In this document: in pieces, positions 1 to 6,855 of the stretch
How positions within the stretch are numbered: position 1 is the stretch's first letter
Layout of the letters: each line of letters begins with the position of its first letter
Source: Planctomycetota bacterium
GTDB lineage: Bacteria; Planctomycetota; Phycisphaerae; Sedimentisphaerales; SM23-30
Direction: 5' to 3'
Length of the DNA stretch: 8,114 nucleotides
Assembly (NCBI GenBank): GCA_022705365.1
Contig: JAKJEP010000143.1
Span: forward strand, 1-8,114
Notes under the pieces: generated by a model
Seen by the model: only the letters and a program-made list of their open reading frames with translations
What the model was told of the DNA's origin: nothing
Databases searched by the model: none
Program-made: the position numbers and the translations under genes

Positions 1-1718
1 GTTGGCTCGGCCTTCGCCGCCACCTCGGACCCGGCTGTCCGGTCCGATGTGATCCTGATCAATCATGTCGGCTTTCTGCCGGACTCCCCAAAGTATTGCG
101 TGATCCCTGAGCCGCCGGAAAAAACCTTCACCATCTGCCGGATGAAAGACTGTGTTTGGACGCAAGTTCAGGAAGGAACATTGTCAGAAGGCGGACCGGG
201 ACTCGAACCGGGCTGGGTTGGCGAGTTCACATCGCTCCAGGAGGAAGGCATCTACCAGGTGCGCTGCGGCGGGCGGCCCCCATGCGGGTTCTCTACAGCT
301 ACTTCCCCTGGCAGCGCTGCGGCGACAGCCTCACCGGCTGGGCTGCGCCGTGCCATCCGGACGACGGCCGGATCGCCGAGACCGGTGAACATCGGGACCT
401 GGCCGGCGGCTACCATCAGTCCTGCGATCTGCGAAAATGGATTTCGCTGGAGGTCATCGGTTTGCTGGGGCTGACTCGCTTTGGCCAGATGCAGTCCCCG
501 CGCTGGGATAATGGCTGCATTGCGGAAGAGCTTCGCTGGGGCAGCGACTACTACCAGAAGCTGGTGCGGGAGGACGGCGGGATGCTGGACTCGGTCTTTA
601 TTCCGCTGGGCTGGGGGCCGCGCGATTTCTATCTGTCCGATTCCCCGCCGCCGGCGATGTGGAGCACCATCCGGCACCAGGCCCTGTTGGCCGCGTACTT
701 CCAGCCGCGCGACGCCGCCTACTCCGAAACATGCAAACAGGTTGCACTTCGGGTCTGGCAGTATATGACCTCAACCAAACCTCGATATGAAAAATATCAG
801 GCCCCGGCCTTGCCGCCGCTCGGTCATGACCACCTTAACAGCTGGTATGCGGGTTTCTACCCCGGTTCCGCGCTCGACCTGGCTCATCGCCTGTGTGCGG
901 CTGTGGCCCTTTACCGCGTTACCGGTGAGCCGGGCTTGCTCGAAGATGCTGTGCAGTCTGCCTCCGCACTGGTGGATCTTCAAGTGGGCTCCGCTGGTGA
1001 GAACAATGACGTTGGCGCTTGCTTCTGGGAGGACCCGGCGCGCAAAAACCTGGTGGAGAGCGGCGGTTACTTCTGGCACTCTACCGGTCCGCTGGGGCTG
1101 TGCGAATTGCTGGAGCTGAAGCCCGAACATCCCGACTCCGCCAAATGGCGAAAGGCGGTGGAACGGGTCGCCCAGCAGTATCTAAATACTTCGCGGCGCA
1201 ATCCCTGGGGTTTAATCGCTACGCGCTGGTCCATACAGGATCAGCCGGTTCCCGCTCCTGGTGCCGGTCAAAGTGTTTCCGATTTATATAACGGCGGAAA
1301 ACTTGACCTGCCGGGTGCTGCCGGCCCGGACCGATTCGCGGTCTATCAATACCGGTCCTATGGATATAATGTCCCCATATCTGCCGCCGGCGTATTTATG
1401 CGGTATGCGGCCAAGCTCACCGGCAGGAACGAATATCGCTGCGTCGCCCAGCGGCAAATGGACTGGATTCTTGGCTGTAACCCCTACGATGCCAGTGCGG
1501 TGGAAGGGGTGGGATACAACCAGCCGCTGCGGGGCTTTTATGGCGAGTTTTTCCCCCCTACTCCCCAGATTCCCGGCGCCGTTTCCACGGGACTGACCAG
1601 CGGCTCGATCCTCATGCAAAACTCCGGATTCGCAAACGAGTATGACATGCCCGTCGTGGGCTGGGTGCTCTGGCTGATGACAGAGCAGGCAGGTTCCTCT
1701 GTGCCGCAAGGCAAGTGA
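1..1718 (+). pseudogene. GH9-family glycoside hydrolase (endoglucanase-like), 5' partial and frameshifted
   Basis: Predicted exported hydrolase of beta-linked glucans or related polysaccharides. The reading frame is open from base 1; the first residues (GSAFAATSDP) look like the end of a signal peptide with an AFA cleavage site, so the start lies upstream. Bases about 40-270 encode an Ig-like CelD_N domain (INHVGF, WVGEFTSL, GIYQVRC). Near 270-282, in the G/C run GGGCGGCCCCC, the frame must shift by -1 to continue as the catalytic domain: QRCGDSLTGW, GGYHQSCDLRKW (405-440), GHDHLNSWYAGFYPGSA, WILGCNPYDAS and ANEYDMPVVGW near the C-terminus, where the Glu codon at 1638-1640 fits the GH9 proton donor. 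Family members usually have a linker of some 15 residues between the two domains; here it seems missing, suggesting a small deletion rather than only a miscalled base (inference). The ATG at 282 could start the catalytic part alone, but it lacks a signal peptide and a clear ribosome site. Stop TGA at 1716-1718. Confidence 0.78.
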
Positions 1719-1758
1719 ACGCACAAATTTCAACCTTTACAGGAATGATATGTTTTAT

Positions 1759-1762
1759 GGAG
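1759..1762 (+). promoter_or_regulatory. Ribosome binding site GGAG for the beta-propeller gene
   Basis: GGAG sits 8 bases before the ATG at 1771. It favours that start over the in-frame ATG at 1750, and the protein beginning at 1771 opens directly with a normal signal peptide. The alternative start at 1750 has an AGGA five bases upstream and would add seven residues (MFYGDKI) before the signal peptide. Confidence 0.6.
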
Positions 1763-1770
1763 ACAAAATT

Positions 1771-2817
1771 ATGAATCGCAATTCACATGTTAAAAAATAT
1801 TGTGTGCCTGTTATTCTATTTATGATTTGCGTATTTTCCGCCTCCTGTCTCGCCCAAAGGCCGGATAATCCCAAATTAACCAAGCTGCCCTTCAGCATCT
1901 ACCTGGCCATGGAAAATACCCCCGTCCTGTTTAACGGCCGGCCGCTGCTGATCGACAACCACCGCCCCGGCGAACTGGAGGCCAAAGGCGAAAACGCCTA
2001 TCTGTTCATTATGGATCTGATAACCGGCCAGGAGGTCGCCCGTTTTGGCAAGGGACACACCTTCGTCAGCGGTTTTGTCAACGGCCAGGAGTTGAATGTC
2101 TTCGCCACCGAATTCACCGATTTCGGCACCAAAATGAATCTGATGGGCATCACCCGTTTTACCACCACCGACCTGAAAAACTGGACCCAGCAGCGGGTTC
2201 TCTCCCGCCGGGAAGGAGGCGACGAAAACCTCTTCAACTCCTCCGTCTGCGCCGACGACCAGGGCTATCTCATGGCCTACGAATACAACCAGCCCGGCAC
2301 GCCGAATATCTGGAGTTTCCAGTTCGCCCGCTCCAAAGACCTCGCCCACTGGGAAAAAATCAATGGCCTCCATTACACCGACCTCCAGGAAAAAACCGCC
2401 TGCTCCAATCCCACCATTCGCTATTTTGCGCCTTATTACTATGTCATGTACGGCGGCTGGCGCTGGGCAGGTCCCGGCGTTCACTATGAATACCGGCTGG
2501 ACACCACCAAATACGTCACCTTCCTGGCCCGCTCGAAAGATTTGAAAACCTGGGAACTCAGCCCCACCCGCTATCCCATGCTGGACCCCGTGGACGGCGA
2601 AGGGATCAACAACACCGATGCCGACCTCTTCGAGTGGGACGGCAATACCTACATCTACTATGCCACGGGCAATCAGGCCGACTGGGCCTCCATCCGCGTC
2701 GCCATGTACCCCGGCCCGATGAAAGAACTGTTCGAGAAACACTTCCCGGAAAATGTCCCGATGGTCCAATTCGACGCTGTTCAGAGCAAATACATCTATC
2801 CCCCTTCTTCTCAATAA
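1771..2817 (+). CDS. Secreted five-bladed beta-propeller protein, GH43/GH32-like glycoside hydrolase candidate
   Basis: 348 residues. Residues 1-28 form a signal peptide: a basic start (HVKKY), a hydrophobic stretch to about residue 24, and a likely cut after SCLA before QRPD. The cysteine at 26 is not in a standard lipobox, so a soluble or periplasmic protein is more likely than a lipoprotein. The mature part repeats the blade signature of the GH43/GH32/GH68 propeller enzymes: TTTDLKNW (131-138), ARSKDLAHW (186-194) and ARSKDLKTW (253-261), followed by NTDADLFEWDGNTYIYYATG (281-300), the usual acidic-strand then YYATG pattern. Enzymes of this fold remove arabinose, xylose, fructose or related sugars. 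I cannot assign a family number, the catalytic acids or a substrate. It follows the broken GH9 gene by 52 bases on the same strand, which suggests a shared polysaccharide role. The first 30 codons are notably richer in A/T than the rest. It converges with the next gene, with 8 bases between the stop codons. Confidence 0.72.
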   Translation: MNRNSHVKKYCVPVILFMICVFSASCLAQRPDNPKLTKLPFSIYLAMENTPVLFNGRPLLIDNHRPGELEAKGENAYLFIMDLITGQEVARFGKGHTFVSGFVNGQELNVFATEFTDFGTKMNLMGITRFTTTDLKNWTQQRVLSRREGGDENLFNSSVCADDQGYLMAYEYNQPGTPNIWSFQFARSKDLAHWEKINGLHYTDLQEKTACSNPTIRYFAPYYYVMYGGWRWAGPGVHYEYRLDTTKYVTFLARSKDLKTWELSPTRYPMLDPVDGEGINNTDADLFEWDGNTYIYYATGNQADWASIRVAMYPGPMKELFEKHFPENVPMVQFDAVQSKYIYPPSSQ

Positions 2818-2825
2818 ACCGGCCT

Positions 2826-3932
2826 TTATCCAAAATCCCAGGCCAGCCGATGCCGGTAATGCCGGTACAGCAGCCCCATCGTCCGCATCGCGTATATCCA
2901 CAGGCACAGACCCCCGATCTGCCCCGCCAGTCCCATCAGGATATAACCGGCTATCGAGCCTTCTTTGGCAACAACGGCACCAAAGGAAAAATGCGAAATA
3001 CCCCACGCCAGACAGCATAAGTACAAACTCACGCAGCACGCCAGATACGGGAAAAAAGTTCCCAGGATCGACCGCACCACATAATCCGGCCGGATCGTGA
3101 CAATGCTTCCCCCCAGCGCCAGCCCCATGATCGTCATCGGCCAGAAGAACAATCCCAGCCCGAATAAAACCGCCAGCAACATCAGCTGGCCGGCGGGAAA
3201 GGTCTCCGCCTCGGAACCATAAAACAAAATCAAAAAATAAATCCCCACCGCGATCCCCGGCAGCAGGGCATACAGAAAGCTGAACTGAAACAGCAAATAC
3301 GGCCGGATAATGTCATCCCACCAGTCGGTCAAAACCGGCAGATTGGGCAATTCATCTTCTCCCCCAGCCGTGGTTACCACCACGTCAAACATATAGGCAA
3401 AAATATAGGCCGTGATCATAAATTTCGCCATCCCAAACAAAGGCCCGCCCAGGGGCAGGCTGGCAATTATCGACAGCATAAAAAGGAAGAAAAAGGTGAT
3501 GCCATCTCCCAGACAATGGATGGGCGAAACCATCCGGAATAAATCGGCCTTGAAACTGGTCGGCGGTTTTTCCCCCTCCCCAGCTGCTGAATTCCGGCTG
3601 GTTTTGATTCTATGCCCGCAAAAGGAGCATACCGTACCCTTCCCGATGATGACCCCGCATTTCGGGCAGCAATTTTCCCCCTCCACCGCCACGGGCGAAT
3701 CTGTATTTTCTGACCCTTCCTCCGAATCCCCGGATGCAGACTCCGGACCGGTATTCAAAAGGTCATCCGTCCAGATACTCTTCTCTTCGGATAGCCGATA
3801 CTCTACGGCTTCTTCCTGCGGTTGAGGAACCGCTATCGGATTGCCACACCGGGGGCATTTTACCTTCTTGCCGCCATATTCATCAGGAACACCGAGCTTT
3901 TTGTCACAGATGGAACAATGAAATTTAATCAT
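2826..3932 (-). CDS. Membrane protein with two N-terminal zinc ribbons, function unknown
   Basis: 368 residues from the ATG at 3932. An in-frame GTG at 3950 would add six residues, but it overlaps the likely Shine-Dalgarno sequence. First zinc ribbon: C6, C9, C26, C29 (CSIC...CPRC), of the MJ0042-like kind common in planctomycetes. An acidic, low-complexity linker (about 37-86, rich in E, D, S, G) leads to a second ribbon, C89, C92, C102, C105 (CPKC...CSFC). After a basic hinge, roughly six hydrophobic segments follow between residues 145 and 355, with a soluble loop reading GGEDELPNLPVLTDWWDD between the second and third; similar loops occur in uncharacterised planctomycete membrane proteins and recall DUF4013/Yip1-type proteins (from memory, weak). 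The ribbons probably face the cytoplasm and could bind a protein or nucleic acid. No neighbour indicates its job: it converges with the beta-propeller gene and diverges from the SRP RNA. Confidence 0.85.
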   Translation of the reverse strand: MIKFHCSICDKKLGVPDEYGGKKVKCPRCGNPIAVPQPQEEAVEYRLSEEKSIWTDDLLNTGPESASGDSEEGSENTDSPVAVEGENCCPKCGVIIGKGTVCSFCGHRIKTSRNSAAGEGEKPPTSFKADLFRMVSPIHCLGDGITFFFLFMLSIIASLPLGGPLFGMAKFMITAYIFAYMFDVVVTTAGGEDELPNLPVLTDWWDDIIRPYLLFQFSFLYALLPGIAVGIYFLILFYGSEAETFPAGQLMLLAVLFGLGLFFWPMTIMGLALGGSIVTIRPDYVVRSILGTFFPYLACCVSLYLCCLAWGISHFSFGAVVAKEGSIAGYILMGLAGQIGGLCLWIYAMRTMGLLYRHYRHRLAWDFG

Positions 3933-3942
3933 CTTCCCAATA

Positions 3943-3947
3943 CCTCC
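3943..3947 (-). promoter_or_regulatory. Ribosome binding site GGAGG for the zinc-ribbon membrane protein
   Basis: On the minus strand GGAGG lies 10 bases before the ATG at 3932, and the first zinc ribbon begins five residues after that ATG. The competing GTG at 3950-3948 begins two bases before GGAGG, so it would have no such site in front of it. This decides the start. Confidence 0.65.
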
Positions 3948-4016
3948 CACTGAATCCTTCGTTACCTTTCCAATAACTTGCTATTCTTCAGTCCGAGCCG
4001 CGGAAAATATCACGAT

Positions 4017-4040
4017 GGCAAAGAAACTTTTGTTTCTGCC
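4017..4040. other. Small hairpin GGC-AGAAAC / GTTTCT-GCC
   Basis: AGAAAC (4022-4027) pairs with GTTTCT (4032-4037) across a TTTT loop; GGC (4017-4019) pairs with GCC (4038-4040), leaving a two-base A bulge. Nine pairs in all. No run of T follows on either strand, so it is not a standard terminator. It lies 85-108 bases upstream of the start of the leftward zinc-ribbon gene and could sit in its leader or promoter. It may also be chance. Confidence 0.35.
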
Positions 4041-4061
4041 TCGCACATCATAAATACCCTG

Positions 4062-4079
4062 TAAACCATTTCTGGTTTA
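4062..4079. other. Perfect inverted repeat TAAACCA-TTTC-TGGTTTA
   Basis: Seven-base perfect inverted repeat with a four-base spacer, A/T-rich at its ends and only 21 bases right of the previous hairpin. It could be a weak operator or an RNA hairpin in the leader of the leftward gene. No T run follows on either strand, so termination is unlikely. In a region this rich in A/T, chance cannot be excluded. Confidence 0.3.
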
Positions 4080-4247
4080 TAAACAAAAATCACACAGCCG
4101 CTTCGCAGAATTCCATAAATGCTTACAGAAAAAGATATTTATACCGGCAAATATACCAATTTGAATGATAGAATCAAGAGGTTCCCTGAAAAAATTACTC
4201 CGCAGGCATTCAAAAGGGAAAACTTGTAACATACTAAACCAGCATAT

Positions 4248-4300
4248 GTTATAAATTTTTTATTTTAGGCATAGACTTTGCTCTTTAATCCTGGTATAGT
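4248..4300 (+). promoter_or_regulatory. SRP RNA promoter: A/T-rich UP-like tract, -35 TAGACT, -10 TATAGT
   Basis: TAGACT (4272-4277, four of six matches to TTGACA) and TATAGT (4295-4300, five of six to TATAAT) are separated by exactly 17 bases. The 19 bases 4249-4267 are all A or T and sit where an UP element would bind the polymerase alpha subunits (about -40 to -58). This suits a strongly expressed stable RNA. Transcription would begin near 4307, about 22 bases before the predicted mature 5' end at 4329, which implies 5' trimming, as is known for the B. subtilis SRP RNA precursor. Confidence 0.65.
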
Positions 4301-4328
4301 GTTTTCTTTGCTGGAATTCAACGGAATT

Positions 4329-4598
4329 GGCCGTGCTAGGCGGGGTGTTAGCGGTACCTTGCACTCGCAATCCGCTCTAGCGAGGCTGAATTCTTTTCCA
4401 AGGGTCCTTTGTTTTGGGCCACTATTGTCTCATAAGACATTGATCGTTGGGTCCCATGCAAACGAACGACGTGAACCTGGTCAGGCCGGGAACGGAGCAG
4501 CCATAAGCGAATCGTTTCGTTGTGCCGTGGAATTACCTGACGGGAGTCCGCTGAGACGACACACCCAGGGCGATTGATTCGACGAAAAGTGCACGGCC
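4329..4598 (+). ncRNA. ffs: Signal recognition particle RNA, large bacterial (Bacillus-type) form with Alu domain
   Basis: RNA core of the signal recognition particle; with Ffh it delivers nascent membrane and secreted proteins to the membrane. About 270 nt, close to the 271 nt of B. subtilis scRNA. The ends pair perfectly: GGCCGTGC (4329-4336) with GCACGGCC (4591-4598). The 5' Alu domain follows the Bacillus sequence closely, including a stem-loop in which CTCGC (4364-4368) pairs with GCGAG (4380-4384) around the conserved loop AATCCGCTCTA; the stem differs from the Bacillus one in both arms yet still pairs. The Ffh-binding domain IV is intact: GTCAGG (4480-4485), CCG, tetraloop GGAA (4489-4492), CGG, AGCAGC (4496-4501). 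A T6 run (4602-4607) follows the 3' end. It is followed by dnaX, ybaB and recR as in Bacillus. Ends are given by pairing, so true mature ends may differ by a few bases. Confidence 0.97.
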
Positions 4599-4682
4599 AT
4601 CTTTTTTGACAGAAACGCCAAAAGCCGATATGGACATCCAAAAACGGCTCTGGATCACCAATAACAAGGGATCGGAGAACTT

Positions 4683-4711
4683 TTGACGCTGGCGTCTTTT
4701 TGATTTATATC
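4683..4711 (+). promoter_or_regulatory. Candidate dnaX operon promoter TTGACG-17-TATATC
   Basis: TTGACG (4683-4688, five of six matches to TTGACA) is followed after 17 bases by TATATC (4706-4711, four of six to TATAAT). The predicted start near 4718 leaves a leader of about 36 bases before the dnaX ATG. The -35 element overlaps the GACGC/GCGTC inverted repeat at 4685-4696. The match is moderate, and read-through from the SRP RNA promoter is the alternative. Confidence 0.45.
4685..4701 (+). terminator. Possible short terminator GACGC-TG-GCGTC-TTTTT downstream of the SRP RNA
   Basis: A perfect inverted repeat, GACGC (4685-4689) and GCGTC (4692-4696), is followed directly by TTTTT (4697-4701). 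A real hairpin would have only four pairs (GACG/CGTC) around a CTGG loop, short for an efficient intrinsic terminator. It could end or weaken transcription of the SRP RNA precursor before dnaX. A looser nested inverted repeat, AGCCG...CGGCT with TGG...CCA inside, lies just upstream at 4623-4649 without a T run. Confidence 0.35.
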
Positions 4712-4753
4712 AACTAGGTATTCCCTGCGAAGGGAGCAAGGTAGAGAGTTGAC

Positions 4754-6499
4754 ATGTCGTACACAGTCCTGGCAAGACGGTATCGCTCCGATACCTTCGA
4801 GGATGTGGTCGGCCAGGAAGCGGTCGCCCAGACCTTAAAAAATGCCATCGCCGCCGACCGCGTGGCCCATGCCTATCTGTTCACCGGCACCCGCGGGGTC
4901 GGCAAAACCAGCATGGCCCGCATTTTAGCCAAGGCCATGAACTGCCTGGCCTTCGATAAGCCGACCACCACACCCTGCTGTAAATGCGAAAGCTGCCGGG
5001 CCATCAGCGAAGGCGAAGACATCGACGTCATCGAAATAGACGGAGCCTCCAATACCGGTGTGGAACATATCCGGGAGCTGCGCCAGAACGCCATTTACCG
5101 GCCCGCCCGCGCTCGCTTCAAAATCTACATCATCGACGAAGTCCATATGCTTTCCGTCAGCGCCTTCAATGCCCTGCTGAAAACCCTGGAAGAGCCGCCG
5201 GACCATGTAAAATTCATCCTGGCCACCACCGAAACCTCCAAGATCCCGGCCACCATCCTTTCCCGCTGCCAGCGGTTTGATTTCCGCAACATTCAGATAA
5301 AAGATATCGCCCGCCAGCTCCAAAAAGTACTGCAGGGCGAAGGGGTCGAAGCCGAAGAAAGCCTGGTCCGCCGGGTAGCCCGGCTGGCCAACGGCTCCAT
5401 GCGGGATGCCCTCTCGCTGCTGGACCAGCTTCTCAGCATGTCTGACGGCAAGCTCTCCTTATCCCTGCTGCAGGACCTGCTGGGCACTCCCCGGTCCCAG
5501 CGGATTGTCGAACTGGTTTCAGCCATCGGGGAAAATGATCTGTCCGCCGCTCTCAACTGCATCGATCTGATTCTGAACGAAGGACTGGCCCTGGAACAAC
5601 TGGCCGAGGCCTTGCAGAATCATTTCCGCGATTTAATGATTCTGCGGAACTGCGGCGCAGAAACCGAACTGGTGGAACTGGATGAGGAAGCCGTTCGCGC
5701 CCAGGCGATGGAGCAAGCCAAATTATTCGACGACGCCGCCCTGGTCTATAACATCACCGTCATGGAAGAACTCCGCCGGTCCATCAAATCCAGCGGTGCC
5801 AGCCGGCCTTTGCTGGAAGCGGCCATTGTGCGATTGGCCGCCAACGACCGCTTTAGCGATACCAAAACCATCCTGGAACAGATTCAGAATTTGCAGGCGG
5901 GGGATGCCGGTTTTCCAAATCCATCCGGCAGTGGTCCCTCTGCCCAGCGAGCGGGCGGTGTCATAACCACTGCTCGTCCGGCCCCTGCGGCCCCTACCGG
6001 CAGTCCCCGGCCAAAAGCCGCCAAGCCGGTACAAATTCCCGCCGGTTCGGGCCCCGCTCCAACAGTAATCCTGGAATATTTGCAAAACAATTGGTCTAAA
6101 ATCATGCTCGAACTGAGCAAGCAGGGCCGCAGCCAATTCAGCTTATTTTTGAACCAGGCCCAGCCGATCCAGTGGCTAAATAACCGGTTAACCATCGAAT
6201 ATCCCTCCCAGCACAGCGGCAATTATAAATTTCTATCCGAAAACCCGAATTACATCCAGCAAATAGAGCAGGCCCTGCAAGGGATTCTCTCCAGCCCGGT
6301 GAAACTGGTGCTGGCCCCCCTGCGGGAGGATGCCGCCCCCGCTCAGCCGGAGAATAGAAACGCACCGATTGCCCCCGGCGCCAAACCCAGCCAAAAGGAA
6401 ATCGACGCCGCCATCTCCGACCCCAAAGTAAAACAGGTCCAGGAGGTCCTCGGTGGTAAGGTTAAATCGGTCGAGCGGTCGAATTATGAAATCACATAA
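4754..6499 (+). CDS. dnaX: DNA polymerase III subunit tau (clamp-loader ATPase)
   Basis: 581 residues. An AAA+ ATPase of the clamp loader that opens and loads the beta sliding clamp at the replication fork. Visible motifs: the family N-terminus SYTVLARRYRSDTF; Walker A GTRGVGKTS (45-53); zinc-binding cysteines C64, C75, C78 and C81; Walker B with DEVH (D128-H131); sensor-1 ATTE (157-160); SRC arginine finger (170-172). The helical collar domain follows to about residue 380, then a flexible Pro/Ala/Gly-rich linker (about 387-434) and a C-terminal tau-type domain ending in the typical DPKVKQVQEVLGGKVKSVE. The ATG at 4754 is supported by the conserved N-terminus; the ribosome site is indistinct (AAGG at 4738 or GAGAG at 4744). 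No slippery A-run is seen near the end of domain III, so a separate gamma product is not predicted. First gene of the dnaX-ybaB-recR cluster. Confidence 0.98.
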   Translation: MSYTVLARRYRSDTFEDVVGQEAVAQTLKNAIAADRVAHAYLFTGTRGVGKTSMARILAKAMNCLAFDKPTTTPCCKCESCRAISEGEDIDVIEIDGASNTGVEHIRELRQNAIYRPARARFKIYIIDEVHMLSVSAFNALLKTLEEPPDHVKFILATTETSKIPATILSRCQRFDFRNIQIKDIARQLQKVLQGEGVEAEESLVRRVARLANGSMRDALSLLDQLLSMSDGKLSLSLLQDLLGTPRSQRIVELVSAIGENDLSAALNCIDLILNEGLALEQLAEALQNHFRDLMILRNCGAETELVELDEEAVRAQAMEQAKLFDDAALVYNITVMEELRRSIKSSGASRPLLEAAIVRLAANDRFSDTKTILEQIQNLQAGDAGFPNPSGSGPSAQRAGGVITTARPAPAAPTGSPRPKAAKPVQIPAGSGPAPTVILEYLQNNWSKIMLELSKQGRSQFSLFLNQAQPIQWLNNRLTIEYPSQHSGNYKFLSENPNYIQQIEQALQGILSSPVKLVLAPLREDAAPAQPENRNAPIAPGAKPSQKEIDAAISDPKVKQVQEVLGGKVKSVERSNYEIT

Positions 6500-6513
6500 G
6501 AAAGGAATCAGTC

Positions 6514-6855
6514 ATGGCAGGACTCGGTGATTTAGGAAATATAATGGGCCAGGTCAAACAGATGCAGGCCAATATGAAGCAGATGCAGGAAGATCTGCGG
6601 AAAAAGACCGTTCAGGCCAGCAGCGGCGGCGGCATGGTCACAGCCACCGTCAACGGCCACAGCGAGCTGGTGGCCCTGAAAATCGATCCCCAGGCCGTCG
6701 ATGTCCATGACCTGGAAATGCTCGAAGACCTCGTCAAGGCCGCCGTCAACGCCGCGGTGGCCAAAAGCCAGGAAGAAATGAAGCAGGAAATGACCCGGCT
6801 GACCGGCGGTTTGAATATACCGGGTCTGGATAATATCGCCAAGATGTTCGGATGA
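6514..6855 (+). CDS. ybaB: YbaB/EbfC family nucleoid-associated protein
   Basis: 113 residues, the usual length for this family of small dimeric DNA-binding proteins that coat the nucleoid and are nearly always encoded between dnaX and recR. It has the family layout: an N-terminal helix rich in M, Q and K (MGQVKQMQANMKQMQEDLRK), then the strand region with GGGMVTATVNGHSELVALKIDP, then a C-terminal helix with LEDLVKAAVNAAVAKSQEEM and a Gly-rich tail ending GLDNIAKMFG. AAAGGA (6501-6506) lies seven bases before the ATG. The gene starts 14 bases after the dnaX stop and overlaps recR by four bases (ATGA), so it is probably translated together with recR. Its exact cellular role is unsettled for the family; links to recombination and replication repair are inferred from gene order. 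Confidence 0.96.
   Translation: MAGLGDLGNIMGQVKQMQANMKQMQEDLRKKTVQASSGGGMVTATVNGHSELVALKIDPQAVDVHDLEMLEDLVKAAVNAAVAKSQEEMKQEMTRLTGGLNIPGLDNIAKMFG

Larger units (their letters stand above)
3951..4247. other. Gene-free interval between the zinc-ribbon gene and the SRP RNA promoter
   Basis: About 300 bases with no credible coding frame on either strand and no tRNA-like fold that I can see. It is markedly richer in A/T than the flanking genes. It must contain the promoter of the leftward zinc-ribbon gene, but no convincing -35/-10 pair was found for it. The only structures are two small hairpins (4017-4040 and 4062-4079), listed separately. Confidence 0.6.

Noticed and set aside
276..284. Programmed -1 ribosomal frameshift at the C run as an explanation of the GH9 break.
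   Set aside because: The run does not form a proper X XXY YYZ heptamer in the zero frame, such control is not known for GH9 enzymes, and the missing linker residues favour deletion or sequence error.
2811..2832. Possible shared terminator between the two convergent genes (ATAAA...TTTAT around CCGGCC).
   Set aside because: Only five A/T pairs with no G/C stem and no clear T run; too weak to call.
1876..3039. Long open frame (387 codons) on the - strand antisense to the beta-propeller gene.
   Set aside because: It covers the antisense of a signal-peptide-bearing gene and the end of the zinc-ribbon gene; its Val/Gly/Phe-rich text looks like reverse-complement coding sequence and matches no family.
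4278..4577. Open reading frame of 99 codons on the + strand across the SRP RNA, and one of 97 codons on the - strand (4348-4641).
   Set aside because: Both lie on the highly conserved SRP RNA, have no family-like protein sequence and no ribosome binding site; they are chance frames.
4837..4843. Slippery-looking heptamer A AAA AAT in frame within dnaX, considered as a programmed frameshift for a gamma product.
   Set aside because: It lies at codons 28-30, before the Walker A motif, so slipping there would abolish the ATPase rather than make a gamma subunit. No slippery run is seen near the end of domain III where gamma-type truncation occurs.
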